From SLNP01 sp964568875 (GTDB lineage Bacteria; Bacteroidota; Bacteroidia; Bacteroidales; VadinHA17), in contig CAZMSH010000006.1 of assembly GCA_964568875.1 (NCBI GenBank), positions 62,001-126,000 of the forward strand: a DNA stretch of 64,000 bases, read 5' to 3'. Shown here one piece after another: positions 28,570-35,672 of this stretch; the stretch's first letter is position 1, and every line of letters begins with the position of its first letter. The translations under genes were made by a program, and so were the position numbers. The notes beneath the pieces are model-generated. The model saw nothing but the letters and a program-made list of their open reading frames with translations. It was not told where the DNA came from and searched no databases.

Positions 28570-29443
28570 AAGCACTCCGTTGATCTCCTTTCTGAAACTT
28601 ATTAAATACAGGCTGACAGCAGCTGTAATGTTTTCAGCTGCCACCGGGCATATTTTATTTGACGGTATGTCTGACTGGTGGGGGCTTACAGCAACTATTG
28701 CAGGAGTTTACCTGCTCGCAGGAGGCTCCTCTGCTCTTAACCAATTCCAGGAAAGAGACAGGGACGGCCTGATGCCCCGGACAGCTGGCAGACCAATACC
28801 TGCAAAACAAATCAAAGAGACCTCTGCACTGTTAATTGCCCTGAGTATGATGGCAGCCGGAATACTGACACTGTTTCTGTTTACAGGTATAGTACCGGTC
28901 ATACTTGGATTCATTAATGTAATTCTTTATAATCTGATCTATACCCCGCTGAAGAGACATTCATCGTTGGCCCTGCTGCCAGGAGCTCTTGTCGGAGCTA
29001 TTCCTCCCCTGATAGGTTTCACTGCTGCCGGTGGTAATATCCTTGCGCCTGAGGCCCTCTTTATCTCCCTTTTCATGTTTATATGGCAACTTCCGCATTT
29101 CTGGCTCCTGCAGATTGCCTACAACGACGATTACCAAAAAGCCGGATTTGATTCTTTCATTCGTTTTCCGGGGGAAAAGAGTAAGAAAATTGCCATTCTT
29201 TCATCTATCGTTTTGGTGTCTGCACTGGTAGTATCCGGCAGGCAGTTCGGGATCTTTTATGAAAAAGGTATCTACATTTTTCTTGCTCTGATTAATGTTG
29301 CCCTGCTGCTGACTTCTGCAATACTGCTACAGGCCATATCCGCCGGCCGGAATGCCGGGAAACAGGCAGCGCAACTGCTGAAGACTCTCAATATCTATTC
29401 ATTTATCATCCTTGCATTGATTATTATCGTCTCAGCAGGTTAA
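28559..29443 (+). CDS. ctaB: Protoheme IX farnesyltransferase (heme O synthase)
   Basis: UbiA-superfamily prenyltransferase, 294 residues, converting heme B to heme O for the oxidase. The allylic substrate motif NQFQERDRDGLMPRTAGRP (about 60-80) and second aspartate region YNDDYQKAGFD are present, with eight or nine transmembrane helices. Translation appears to start at GTG 28559, inside the end of the subunit II gene. The first ATG, at 28628, would remove the conserved KYRLT segment, so GTG is preferred. No heme A synthase (CtaA) gene is next to it. Confidence 0.94.
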   Translation: MINKSTPLISFLKLIKYRLTAAVMFSAATGHILFDGMSDWWGLTATIAGVYLLAGGSSALNQFQERDRDGLMPRTAGRPIPAKQIKETSALLIALSMMAAGILTLFLFTGIVPVILGFINVILYNLIYTPLKRHSSLALLPGALVGAIPPLIGFTAAGGNILAPEALFISLFMFIWQLPHFWLLQIAYNDDYQKAGFDSFIRFPGEKSKKIAILSSIVLVSALVVSGRQFGIFYEKGIYIFLALINVALLLTSAILLQAISAGRNAGKQAAQLLKTLNIYSFIILALIIIVSAG

Positions 29444-29477
29444 TTGCAACCATATATCAACAATAATTGTCCTCATA

Positions 29478-29509
29478 TTTGCAACGGCATTCAAAATAGG
29501 GTAATTTTG
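29478..29509 (+). promoter_or_regulatory. Consensus Bacteroidota promoter
   Basis: TTTG at 29478-29481 and TAATTTTG at 29502-29509 with a 20-base spacer match the Bacteroidota vegetative consensus TTTG / TAnnTTTG exactly. The lipoprotein ATG lies 41 bases downstream. This is the clearest promoter in the window. Confidence 0.8.
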
Positions 29510-29550
29510 ATATGTAAATTACGTTTTATCAGTACCTACTATTACAAACC

Positions 29551-30408
29551 ATGATTATGAAAAAGTCTGTACCTCTTCTCATAGCTGCTGCAGCCATAAT
29601 TCTGACCACCATGGCAGGCTGCAAAAAAGATAAAGGAAAACCCCCTGTGCTGCCTCCTTCTCAGTCATTGGAAATCGATTTTTCAGACTTCACCGCCGGT
29701 AAAAAATCTGCTGACCTGCTGAGTGTTGCGAAGGATATTCCTGATCCGGATGAGAACTATGCATTTTCGGCAGGTATTGTTGGAATATGGAATACAATTA
29801 TTGCAGTCAATCTGGCCGTTCCGGTTACAGCATTCAAACTGGCAGTAAATACAAATCCGGTATGGATTGCTGATAAAACATGGGAATGGAAATACAATGT
29901 CACCGGTATTGCAGGAACCTGGAAGGCAAGGCTGGTGGGAAAAATCCTATCAGACAAGATAGAATGGGAGATGTATATTTCAAAGGACGGGACTCCTTCG
30001 TATGCAGAATTCATATGGTTCACAGGAACAAGCAGCCCTGACGGTAACAGCGGCCAGTGGATATTAAACTACAACCAGCAGTTCCAGGAACCTTATCTTC
30101 AGATCGACTGGGAAAAAACCGGCAGTCAGGTTGGACTGATAAAATACACATACATCAGAAACCAAAGGGATGACCGCTCTCCTGATCCGTACAAAAACAG
30201 CTACATTGAATATGGACAGACCACAGCGGCACTCAATGCATATTATACGGTACATATCTTTGAGCCTCTTATAATTCAGGACTTCGTCGATGTGTTCATC
30301 GAATGGAACACGACCTCCGGAGAAGGAAGGGTAAAGGCTCTGTTTAAGTTCGGCGATAATAACTGGCACTGCTGGGATAGTGAAAAATTCAACATAGAGT
30401 GCACATAA
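29551..30408 (+). CDS. Hypothetical lipoprotein
   Basis: Secreted lipoprotein of 285 residues. The signal peptide ends in TMAGC, followed by a lysine-rich stretch, so it is probably anchored in a membrane facing the periplasm or surface. The remainder is beta-rich with many tryptophans (WEWKYN, WEMYIS, FIEWNTTSGEGRV) and no recognised catalytic motif. I do not recognise the family. It is a single-gene unit, with its own consensus promoter upstream and a strong terminator downstream. ATG 29557 (MKKSV) is an equally good start. Confidence 0.75.
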   Translation: MIMKKSVPLLIAAAAIILTTMAGCKKDKGKPPVLPPSQSLEIDFSDFTAGKKSADLLSVAKDIPDPDENYAFSAGIVGIWNTIIAVNLAVPVTAFKLAVNTNPVWIADKTWEWKYNVTGIAGTWKARLVGKILSDKIEWEMYISKDGTPSYAEFIWFTGTSSPDGNSGQWILNYNQQFQEPYLQIDWEKTGSQVGLIKYTYIRNQRDDRSPDPYKNSYIEYGQTTAALNAYYTVHIFEPLIIQDFVDVFIEWNTTSGEGRVKALFKFGDNNWHCWDSEKFNIECT

Positions 30409-30435
30409 CAAAAGAGTTGGTATATACAGACTGTA

Positions 30436-30466
30436 AGGGTCCTCTGAAACTGAGGGCCCTTTTTTT
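30436..30466 (+). terminator. Factor-independent terminator
   Basis: A 9-bp stem, AGGGTCCTC pairing with GAGGGCCCT (one G-U), has a 7-base loop and is followed at once by seven T residues. It ends the lipoprotein gene and insulates the ORP-like cluster that follows. Confidence 0.9.
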
Positions 30467-30572
30467 GTGCCAGCTTTCGTTCAATCCACTTTAATTATTA
30501 AGATAATAACCTGACAATAAATTATTTATAAATATCAATCTACCACCAGCATAATAATTTATCAAAAAAAAC

Positions 30573-30588
30573 TGGCAAAACAGTTGCA
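30573..30588 (+). promoter_or_regulatory. Candidate sigma-54 (-24/-12) promoter
   Basis: TGGCA at 30573 and TTGCA at 30584 put GG and GC exactly 10 bases apart, matching TGGCAYR-N4-TTGCW except for A instead of C/T at one position. The ORP operons of Desulfovibrio vulgaris are known to be sigma-54 dependent, which makes this match more meaningful than chance alone. No enhancer-binding activator gene lies in the window. Confidence 0.5.
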
Positions 30589-30614
30589 TTATGAACCATG
30601 GTTCATTATCTTTG
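30584..30614 (+). promoter_or_regulatory. Bacteroidota promoter with 16-bp palindromic operator
   Basis: TTG (30584-30586) and TATCTTTG (30607-30614, exact -7 consensus) are 20 bases apart. The perfect palindrome ATGAACCATGGTTCAT (30591-30606) fills almost the whole spacer, and an extra GTTCAT half-site lies at 30627-30632. A protein bound there would block RNA polymerase. The DUF134 protein encoded next is the natural candidate (inference). Confidence 0.65.
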
Positions 30615-30639
30615 CAAAGAACTATCGTTCATAATAATC

Positions 30640-31239
30640 ATGTCGCCAAGAATTAAGAAATTAAGGAAAGTACTGAGTCCCCCTCCGGTAAAGGGTTTCA
30701 AGCCTTATGGAAGAGATCCTGAAGCAGGCCGTGCCCCTGAGGTAACGATACATTATGAAGAGTACGAAGCTCTGAGGTTGTGCGACTATGACATGTATAA
30801 TCATCACCAGGCTTCTGTGCTGATGGGGGTGTCGCGGCCAACATTTACCCGCATTTATGCTTCTGCCCGTGAAAAAATAGCGACTGCTTTCGTTGAAGGA
30901 CGTCAGATTTCAGTTGAGGGAGGTAAAGTATATTTTGACAGTGACTGGTACGAGTGTGGCAGTTGCGGCAGTTTTTTCAACAATCCTGAGCGTGAAACAA
31001 GAGTTGAAAGCTGTCCCCTCTGTGGAAGCGATAATGTTACAGGACATGAGCCTGATAGCCAGGCACAGCCCGATGCAGAAGGCTATTCAAATGAGTATTG
31101 CATGTGTCCGGCCTGCGGTTATCAAATTGAGCATCGCACCGGAAGACCATGCAGCCAAGAGGTCTGTCCGCAGTGCAATTCACGTATGAGAAGAACAGGA
31201 GCCCCCAAATACAGGAACAGAAGGAGAGGTGAACGATGA
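30640..31239 (+). CDS. DUF134 (UPF0251) DNA-binding protein with C-terminal zinc ribbons
   Basis: Putative transcriptional regulator of 199 residues. The N-terminal DUF134 helix-turn-helix region includes VLSPPPVKGFKPYG, EYEALRLCDYD and the recognition segment VLMGVSRPTFTRIYASAREKIA. The C-terminal half carries several CxxC knuckles (CGSCG, CPLCG, CPACG, CPQC) typical of zinc ribbons or rubredoxin-like sites, so it may sense metal or redox state (inference). The ATG at 30640 is chosen because the upstream in-frame ATG at 30598 lies inside the promoter palindrome. The stop overlaps the next gene by 4 bases. DUF134 proteins commonly accompany NifX-like and MinD/ferredoxin genes. Confidence 0.85.
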   Translation: MSPRIKKLRKVLSPPPVKGFKPYGRDPEAGRAPEVTIHYEEYEALRLCDYDMYNHHQASVLMGVSRPTFTRIYASAREKIATAFVEGRQISVEGGKVYFDSDWYECGSCGSFFNNPERETRVESCPLCGSDNVTGHEPDSQAQPDAEGYSNEYCMCPACGYQIEHRTGRPCSQEVCPQCNSRMRRTGAPKYRNRRRGER

Positions 31240-31559
31240 GAACAGCAATAACCGCAACAGGGAACAAATCAGACTCACTGATAGACACGAAATTCGGAAG
31301 ATGTTCATTTTTCGTGATATATGATTCTGAAACCGGCTCGGTTGAATACATCCCAAATCCGTTTGTTGATGTGGAAGAGAGCGCAGGTGCAGATTCGGTA
31401 AAGCTGCTTTCAGCCCGCGGAGTTAAGCAAATAATAGCAGGAGATTTCGGATCAAAGATCAAGCCTGCTCTTGACAGTCTCAAAATACGAATGATCGTAA
31501 TAAAAGACGCCGGTAAAAAAATCAGTGAAATACTGGAGTTGCTTGAAAAAAACAAATAG
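31236..31559 (+). CDS. NifX/NifB-C-like Fe-Mo cluster-binding protein (copy 1)
   Basis: Small protein of 107 residues of the dinitrogenase iron-molybdenum cofactor family (NifX, NafY, ORP). It begins with the family pattern TATGNKSDSLIDTKFGRC and has the IIAGDFGSKIKPAL glycine turn near residue 70. Family members bind Mo-Fe or Mo-Cu sulfide clusters; nitrogenase genes are absent here, so nitrogen fixation is not implied. It is translationally coupled to the DUF134 gene and followed by an RNA hairpin. Confidence 0.88.
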   Translation: MRTAITATGNKSDSLIDTKFGRCSFFVIYDSETGSVEYIPNPFVDVEESAGADSVKLLSARGVKQIIAGDFGSKIKPALDSLKIRMIVIKDAGKKISEILELLEKNK

Positions 31560-31561
31560 TA

Positions 31562-31587
31562 AAATGTGTCATCCTTTAAACACATTT
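31562..31587 (+). other. Intercistronic RNA hairpin
   Basis: AAATGTGT (31562-31569) pairs perfectly with ACACATTT (31580-31587) around a 10-base loop. No T-run follows, so it is unlikely to be a full terminator. It may be a processing or mRNA-stability element between the NifX-like gene and DUF5320. Confidence 0.55.
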
Positions 31588-31604
31588 AGTATAAACCATT
31601 AAAA

Positions 31605-31610
31605 AGGAGG
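31605..31610 (+). promoter_or_regulatory. Unusually strong Shine-Dalgarno sequence
   Basis: AGGAGG lies five bases before the ATG at 31616. Bacteroidota genes rarely carry a canonical Shine-Dalgarno; this one stands out from its neighbours and fixes the start of the DUF5320 gene. Confidence 0.75.
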
Positions 31611-31615
31611 TAAAT

Positions 31616-31867
31616 ATGCCGGGATTTGATCGTACAGGACCCGAAGGAGAAGGTCCGATGACAGGAAGAAAGCTGGGCCGTTGTACCAACTATGGTAAAG
31701 GCCGGCAGGGCCTGAATGATGATCAGGCTGACGATAATGAAAACCTGGCTCCGGGAAGGGGTGCAGGAAGAGGTTTAGGCAGAAGAGGCGGGGGACCCGG
31801 ACGTGGTGCTGGTCAGGGTCGTGGTCGTGGAACAGGCCTTCAGAACCGTTTCAGAGGCGGACAATGA
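31616..31867 (+). CDS. DUF5320 glycine/arginine-rich small protein
   Basis: Protein of 83 residues. The start MPGFDRTGPEGEGPMTGRK followed by LGRC is the DUF5320 signature, and the C-terminal half is a low-complexity Gly/Arg tail (GRGAGRGLGRRGGGPGRG). Function unknown. The family is found almost only beside NifX-like and MinD/ferredoxin genes in anaerobes, as here. The basic, disordered tail could bind nucleic acid or an acidic partner (inference). It has a strong ribosome-binding site. Confidence 0.82.
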   Translation: MPGFDRTGPEGEGPMTGRKLGRCTNYGKGRQGLNDDQADDNENLAPGRGAGRGLGRRGGGPGRGAGQGRGRGTGLQNRFRGGQ

Positions 31868-31906
31868 TCTCTGTCAGTAGTAAATAACAATTAAATACTT
31901 TTCAGA

Positions 31907-32245
31907 ATGATAAGAAGAATCGCCATCCCGCTTGAGAACGGGGTGTTATGTGCCCATTTCGGGCATTGCCAGCAATTTGCGGTAATAGATACGGAGTTCA
32001 ACAATATTGTCAATGAGGTGCTTGTTACACCACCGCCCCATGAACCCGGACTGCTGCCTGCCTGGCTGGCCGAAAAGGGAGTTACCGATGTTATTGCAGG
32101 CGGCATGGGACAGCGGGCAATAAATCTGTTTAACCAGCAAAACATAAATGTCTTTGTCGGGGCCCCCGCAAAAAGCCACAAGGAGCTGGCACACGACCTT
32201 GTAAATGACAGCCTGGTTGCGGGAGCAAACTATTGCGACCACTAA
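31907..32245 (+). CDS. NifX/NifB-C-like Fe-Mo cluster-binding protein (copy 2)
   Basis: Protein of 112 residues of the same fold family as its neighbour at 31236 but from a different branch: it has AIPLENGVLCAHFGHCQQF, then PPPHEPGLLPAWL, then VIAGGMGQRAINLF. The Cys/His pairs near residues 15-20 (C-AHFGHC) and a C-terminal NYCDH offer metal ligands that copies 1 and 3 lack, so this copy is the best candidate for holding a metal-sulfur cluster (inference). It is followed by a large RNA hairpin. Confidence 0.88.
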   Translation: MIRRIAIPLENGVLCAHFGHCQQFAVIDTEFNNIVNEVLVTPPPHEPGLLPAWLAEKGVTDVIAGGMGQRAINLFNQQNINVFVGAPAKSHKELAHDLVNDSLVAGANYCDH

Positions 32246-32260
32246 AAGCAAAACCCAACA

Positions 32261-32305
32261 ACACCTATCAGACTGGCAGTCAAAATCTGCCGGTCTGAAT
32301 GGTGT
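32261..32305 (+). other. Large intercistronic stem-loop
   Basis: An inner 11-bp stem, CAGACTGGCAG with CTGCCGGTCTG (one G-U), has a 7-base loop and is extended by an outer 5-bp stem, ACACC with GGTGT. Only three T residues follow, so it is either a weak terminator or an mRNA-processing barrier between the NifX-like gene and the radical SAM remnant. Confidence 0.6.
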
Positions 32306-32332
32306 TTGAACCTGAAAAATGCATTATCCATC

Positions 32333-32857
32333 ATGATAACTTTCGGTCCGGTTCCTTCAAGAAGGCTGGGCAGGAGCCTTGGAATAAACAATATTGTTAC
32401 TCCTAAAAAGTGTTCCTACAGCTGTATTTACTGTCAGGTTGGTAAAACCAGCAGACCTTCTGCAAAGAGAGAAGAGTTCTTCTCTCCCAAGGCAATAGCA
32501 AAGGCTGTCAACTCACACCTTAAACTGCTGAAGGAAGAAGACATGCCTGACGAAATAATTGTCCTTCCGCCTGATGAATCGACGCTTAATCTGGCATGGC
32601 ACATTTTCAGCAATACCGGAGTGGAAACAGAACTGCTTACAGGCTTCGAAGGAACCGGGGCCGGCTCTACCGGAAATATATATGAAGATATACTGAATAT
32701 TACGGCGGTACATCCCCTGAGAGAAGACTCCATAAAAGAACTCCTGAAAAGGGATAATGCTGACGAACGTGTTCTAAAGTCATTGCTGGCGCAACGACTG
32801 ATTAAAATGGTAAGATACAAGGATAAAAATTACTTTATAAGACAGCTCAACCAATGA
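32333..32857 (+). pseudogene. Radical SAM protein with internal in-frame deletion
   Basis: The product of 174 residues joins the two ends of a COG0731-type radical SAM protein that is normally about 300 residues long. The N-terminal part is intact: FGPVPSRRLGRSLGINNI and the cluster motif CSYSCIYC (C-x3-C-x2-C). The C-terminal part is also recognisable: PPDES-LNLAWHIFS, LLTGFEG and ITAVHPLRED. The middle of the barrel is missing, including the expected DGEPT motif near the SAM site, about 130-150 residues, and the junction falls near residue 75. The frame is kept, with overlap to the next gene. I prefer ATG 32333 over TTG 32306. It cannot be a standard radical SAM enzyme; it may be a decaying gene or a repurposed cluster-binding scrap. 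Confidence 0.75.
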
Positions 32858-33366
32858 GACAATCGAAGGATACGACAAAGGAAAATGAAATAAGCAAGAA
32901 TACACTGAACCTGATAATCGACTGCGTTCTGCTGATACTGCTGCTGCTGATGGCAGGTATCGGGTTCCTTATGAAATATACCCTTGTTTCGGGAGAGGAG
33001 AGACTGGCTGCGTTTGGCAAATCAACAGATCTCGAATTCTGGGGCATGACAAGGCATGAGTGGGGAGACATTCATTTGATTGTAAGCCTAATTTTCCTGG
33101 CACTGCTTCTACTTCATATAATACTTCACTGGACATGCATTGAGTCATTCTTTATCAGAAAGATACCCGGAAGATCCTTAAGAATCACTTTGGTGGTAAT
33201 ATCGATTCTCTTCATACTTGTAAGCTTGCTGGGTCCATTTTTCATTAAACCCCGCCAGGTGCCCTTTCAGCCTCACTTCCGCAACCGTTATATTGGCGCT
33301 GTAACCGTCAAACCACATGAATATCTTTATTTCACATCAGCACCACAGAAACCCATCCCTGTCTGA
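32854..33366 (+). CDS. DUF4405 membrane protein
   Basis: Protein of 170 residues with three or four transmembrane helices (about 18-38, 70-92, 107-125). The stretch WGDIHLIVSLIFLALLLLHI, followed by HW, contains spaced histidines typical of DUF4405, a group related to small cytochrome b-like or HPP-type membrane proteins. It could bind heme or face quinone (inference). It overlaps the radical SAM remnant by 4 bases and precedes a 96-base gap before the CGGC gene. Confidence 0.78.
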   Translation: MRQSKDTTKENEISKNTLNLIIDCVLLILLLLMAGIGFLMKYTLVSGEERLAAFGKSTDLEFWGMTRHEWGDIHLIVSLIFLALLLLHIILHWTCIESFFIRKIPGRSLRITLVVISILFILVSLLGPFFIKPRQVPFQPHFRNRYIGAVTVKPHEYLYFTSAPQKPIPV

Positions 33367-33462
33367 CTGTTTCACCGGCAGGATACCCTCTGATTAAAGC
33401 CGCAGAGATTATTGCAGCCAAATTAAGAAATGGCAAATAACAGATAAATAAACCTTAAACTA

Positions 33463-33906
33463 ATGGAAAAAGTAAAAATCGGCATTATCATTTGCGACAG
33501 GTACAGCAGTTGTGCCGGAGGCAAATGCTTCAGGTCCCTTCATAACCGCGAAGGCGCATTTGAAATCTATAAAGACATGGAGGTGGAGGTAGCAGGATAT
33601 ACAACCTGCGGAGGCTGTCCTGGCGGTAACATTGAGTATGCCCCTGAAGAGATGAAGAAAAACGGCGTCACCCATGTTCACCTGGCAACAGGCTTGCTGG
33701 TTGGATATCCTCCCTGTCCCCGTCTTCAGTACTTCATGAAGTTCATCCCTGAGAAATACGGCATGAAGGTAATTGCAGGAACCCATCCCATTCCGCAGAA
33801 ATATCTGACTACTCACCAAAACCTGAATACATGGAATACCTCATTCATGAAGGAAGCTGTAAAACATGCAATGGCTGATGAGGTTACCAGAATTAAATAT
33901 GACTAA
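33463..33906 (+). CDS. CGGC domain protein
   Basis: Protein of 147 residues of the CGGC family, a predicted metal-binding domain named for its cysteine motif. Seen are CDRYSSCAGGKC near residue 11, TTCGGCPGGN near residue 46 and a YPPCPR segment with conserved GTHPIP later. Such proteins are frequent in anaerobes and are thought to bind metal or a cluster through the cysteines. The last eight bases overlap the following ATPase gene. Confidence 0.87.
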   Translation: MEKVKIGIIICDRYSSCAGGKCFRSLHNREGAFEIYKDMEVEVAGYTTCGGCPGGNIEYAPEEMKKNGVTHVHLATGLLVGYPPCPRLQYFMKFIPEKYGMKVIAGTHPIPQKYLTTHQNLNTWNTSFMKEAVKHAMADEVTRIKYD

Positions 33907-34777
33907 AAACAAGACTGTTAAGATCGCCGTTGCCAGTGGCAAGGGTGGCACAGGAAAGACTTTCCTGGCAGTCAACCTCGCCTCATTGCTTAGCGAAACC
34001 TCTCCGGTTCTGCTGGCTGACCTTGATGTGGAAGAGCCCAACTCGGCACTCTTCATCGACGGAACTGAAGGCCAGGTGTATGAAAAGTACAGACTGATAC
34101 CTCAATGGGATGAAAAGAGATGTGTTATCTGTGACATCTGCAGCAGATCATGTAATTACCATGCCGTTGTAAGGCTGGGAGATGTTATTGCCGTTTTTGA
34201 TAAGCTCTGTCACAGTTGCCATGCATGTTCCGAGCTTTGTCCTTATGATGCACTTCCCATGATCAGACATAAAATTGGTGAGGTAAGACAGATATACAGC
34301 GGCAGGCTGACTCTTGCAGAAGGACGCTTAAATACCGGTGAGGAGCAATCCGTTCCCCTCATTGATCAACTTCATAAAATGGTAGGTTGCGAAATAGAAC
34401 CTGCACCGGTGCAGATCTTTGACTGCCCGCCCGGAACCTCCTGTCCTGTGGTTGCAGCAGTAAAAAAAACCGATTATGCGATACTGGTGACAGAACCAAC
34501 GCCATTCGGACTTAACGATCTGAGTATTGCTGCCGAAACAGTGAAACAACTTGGTATACCCGCCGGTGTTGTAATTAACCGCTACGGTATCGGCGACAAC
34601 GCTGTGGAAGATTGGTGCAATAATGAAGGTGTTGAAGTACTGGCGCGCATTCCTTATGACCGGGAAATAGCCGTGATGACGTCTGAAGGACTCCTGGCAT
34701 ACAATCATGTTGAATACCTCAGGCCTCTGCTCAAAGACATCTTTGAAATAGTGACAAAACGCATTGATTCGTTATGA
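33899..34777 (+). CDS. MinD-superfamily P-loop ATPase with inserted ferredoxin domain (1)
   Basis: ATPase of 292 residues. A deviant Walker A (ASGKGGTGKT) near residue 13 starts the MinD/Mrp fold. A 2[4Fe-4S] ferredoxin insert follows (about 75-120: C-VICDIC-RSC and CHSCHACSELCP), then FDCPPGTSCPVV as Walker B/switch region. In the Desulfovibrio ORP system, two paired ATPases of this type belong to the complex. The ATG at 33899 is preferred over 33866 because it fits the ParA-type N-terminus. It is coupled to its paralogue by a 4-base overlap. Confidence 0.92.
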   Translation: MTKNKTVKIAVASGKGGTGKTFLAVNLASLLSETSPVLLADLDVEEPNSALFIDGTEGQVYEKYRLIPQWDEKRCVICDICSRSCNYHAVVRLGDVIAVFDKLCHSCHACSELCPYDALPMIRHKIGEVRQIYSGRLTLAEGRLNTGEEQSVPLIDQLHKMVGCEIEPAPVQIFDCPPGTSCPVVAAVKKTDYAILVTEPTPFGLNDLSIAAETVKQLGIPAGVVINRYGIGDNAVEDWCNNEGVEVLARIPYDREIAVMTSEGLLAYNHVEYLRPLLKDIFEIVTKRIDSL

Positions 34778-35664
34778 AGGAGATAGTGATACTGTCAGGT
34801 AAAGGAGGAACCGGAAAAACTTCGGTAGCGGCTTCACTGGCAATTCTTGCCGGACCTGATGCCGTTATTGCCGACTGCGATGTCGATGCAGCCAACATGC
34901 ACCTTCTTCTAAGGCCGGACTTCAAAGAGAGTTCTGATTTCTACGGAGGAACCCTTGCTGTGATAAACAGCGATGAATGTACCTCGTGTGGATTATGTCT
35001 CGAAAAATGCCGCTTTGGTGCTATTACGATAAGCCGTCAGCTATATTCCGTAAACTCTTTCGAGTGTGAGGGTTGTGGCTATTGCAGCATAATCTGTCCC
35101 GTTACCGCAATAGACATGGTTCCCCGAAAAACCGGCAAGCTATATATCTCTAAAACAAGGGCAGGAAACCAGATGGTTCATGCTACTATGGAAGCCGGTG
35201 CAGAAAATTCGGGTAAGCTGGTCACAAAAGTAAAGCAGGAAGCTAAGCTGATTGCCGGGGAAAATGCACTTCCCTATATTATTGTTGATGGATCACCGGG
35301 CCTGGGTTGCCCCGTGGTAGCCTCTCTTTCCGGCGCCGATATGGTGGTACTGGTGACAGAGCCGTCCGTATCGGCATTGCATGACCTCAGAAGGGTAAGC
35401 CGGGTGATCGAAAATTTCAGAATTAAAACCGTTGGTATTATTAACAAAAGCGACATCAACGACGGAAAAGTTTCAGAAATAAGGAAGTTCTTTGAAAAAG
35501 AAGGTATCAGGGAAATCGCATCAATACCATACAGCAGCGAAGTTGCAATGGTGATGGCCCGGGGACTGACAATGTCAGAAAGCGGAGAGGAACAGAAAAA
35601 AGTAACTGAGGAGATATGGATGAAAATTAAAAATGAATTAACACTAATAGAAACAGATAAATAA
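34774..35664 (+). CDS. MinD-superfamily P-loop ATPase with inserted ferredoxin domain (2)
   Basis: Paralogue of the previous gene, 296 residues: Walker A LSGKGGTGKT near residue 6, DCDVDAAN switch, ferredoxin insert CTSCGLCLEKCRF and CEGCGYCSIICP (about 68-113), then DGSPGLGCPVVAS. The two probably form a heterodimer that couples ATP hydrolysis to cluster or metal handling, like Mrp/NBP35 (inference from family). It is followed after 8 bases by the third NifX-like gene, the same pairing as in ORP loci. Confidence 0.92.
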   Translation: MKEIVILSGKGGTGKTSVAASLAILAGPDAVIADCDVDAANMHLLLRPDFKESSDFYGGTLAVINSDECTSCGLCLEKCRFGAITISRQLYSVNSFECEGCGYCSIICPVTAIDMVPRKTGKLYISKTRAGNQMVHATMEAGAENSGKLVTKVKQEAKLIAGENALPYIIVDGSPGLGCPVVASLSGADMVVLVTEPSVSALHDLRRVSRVIENFRIKTVGIINKSDINDGKVSEIRKFFEKEGIREIASIPYSSEVAMVMARGLTMSESGEEQKKVTEEIWMKIKNELTLIETDK

Positions 35665-35672
35665 ACAAAACC

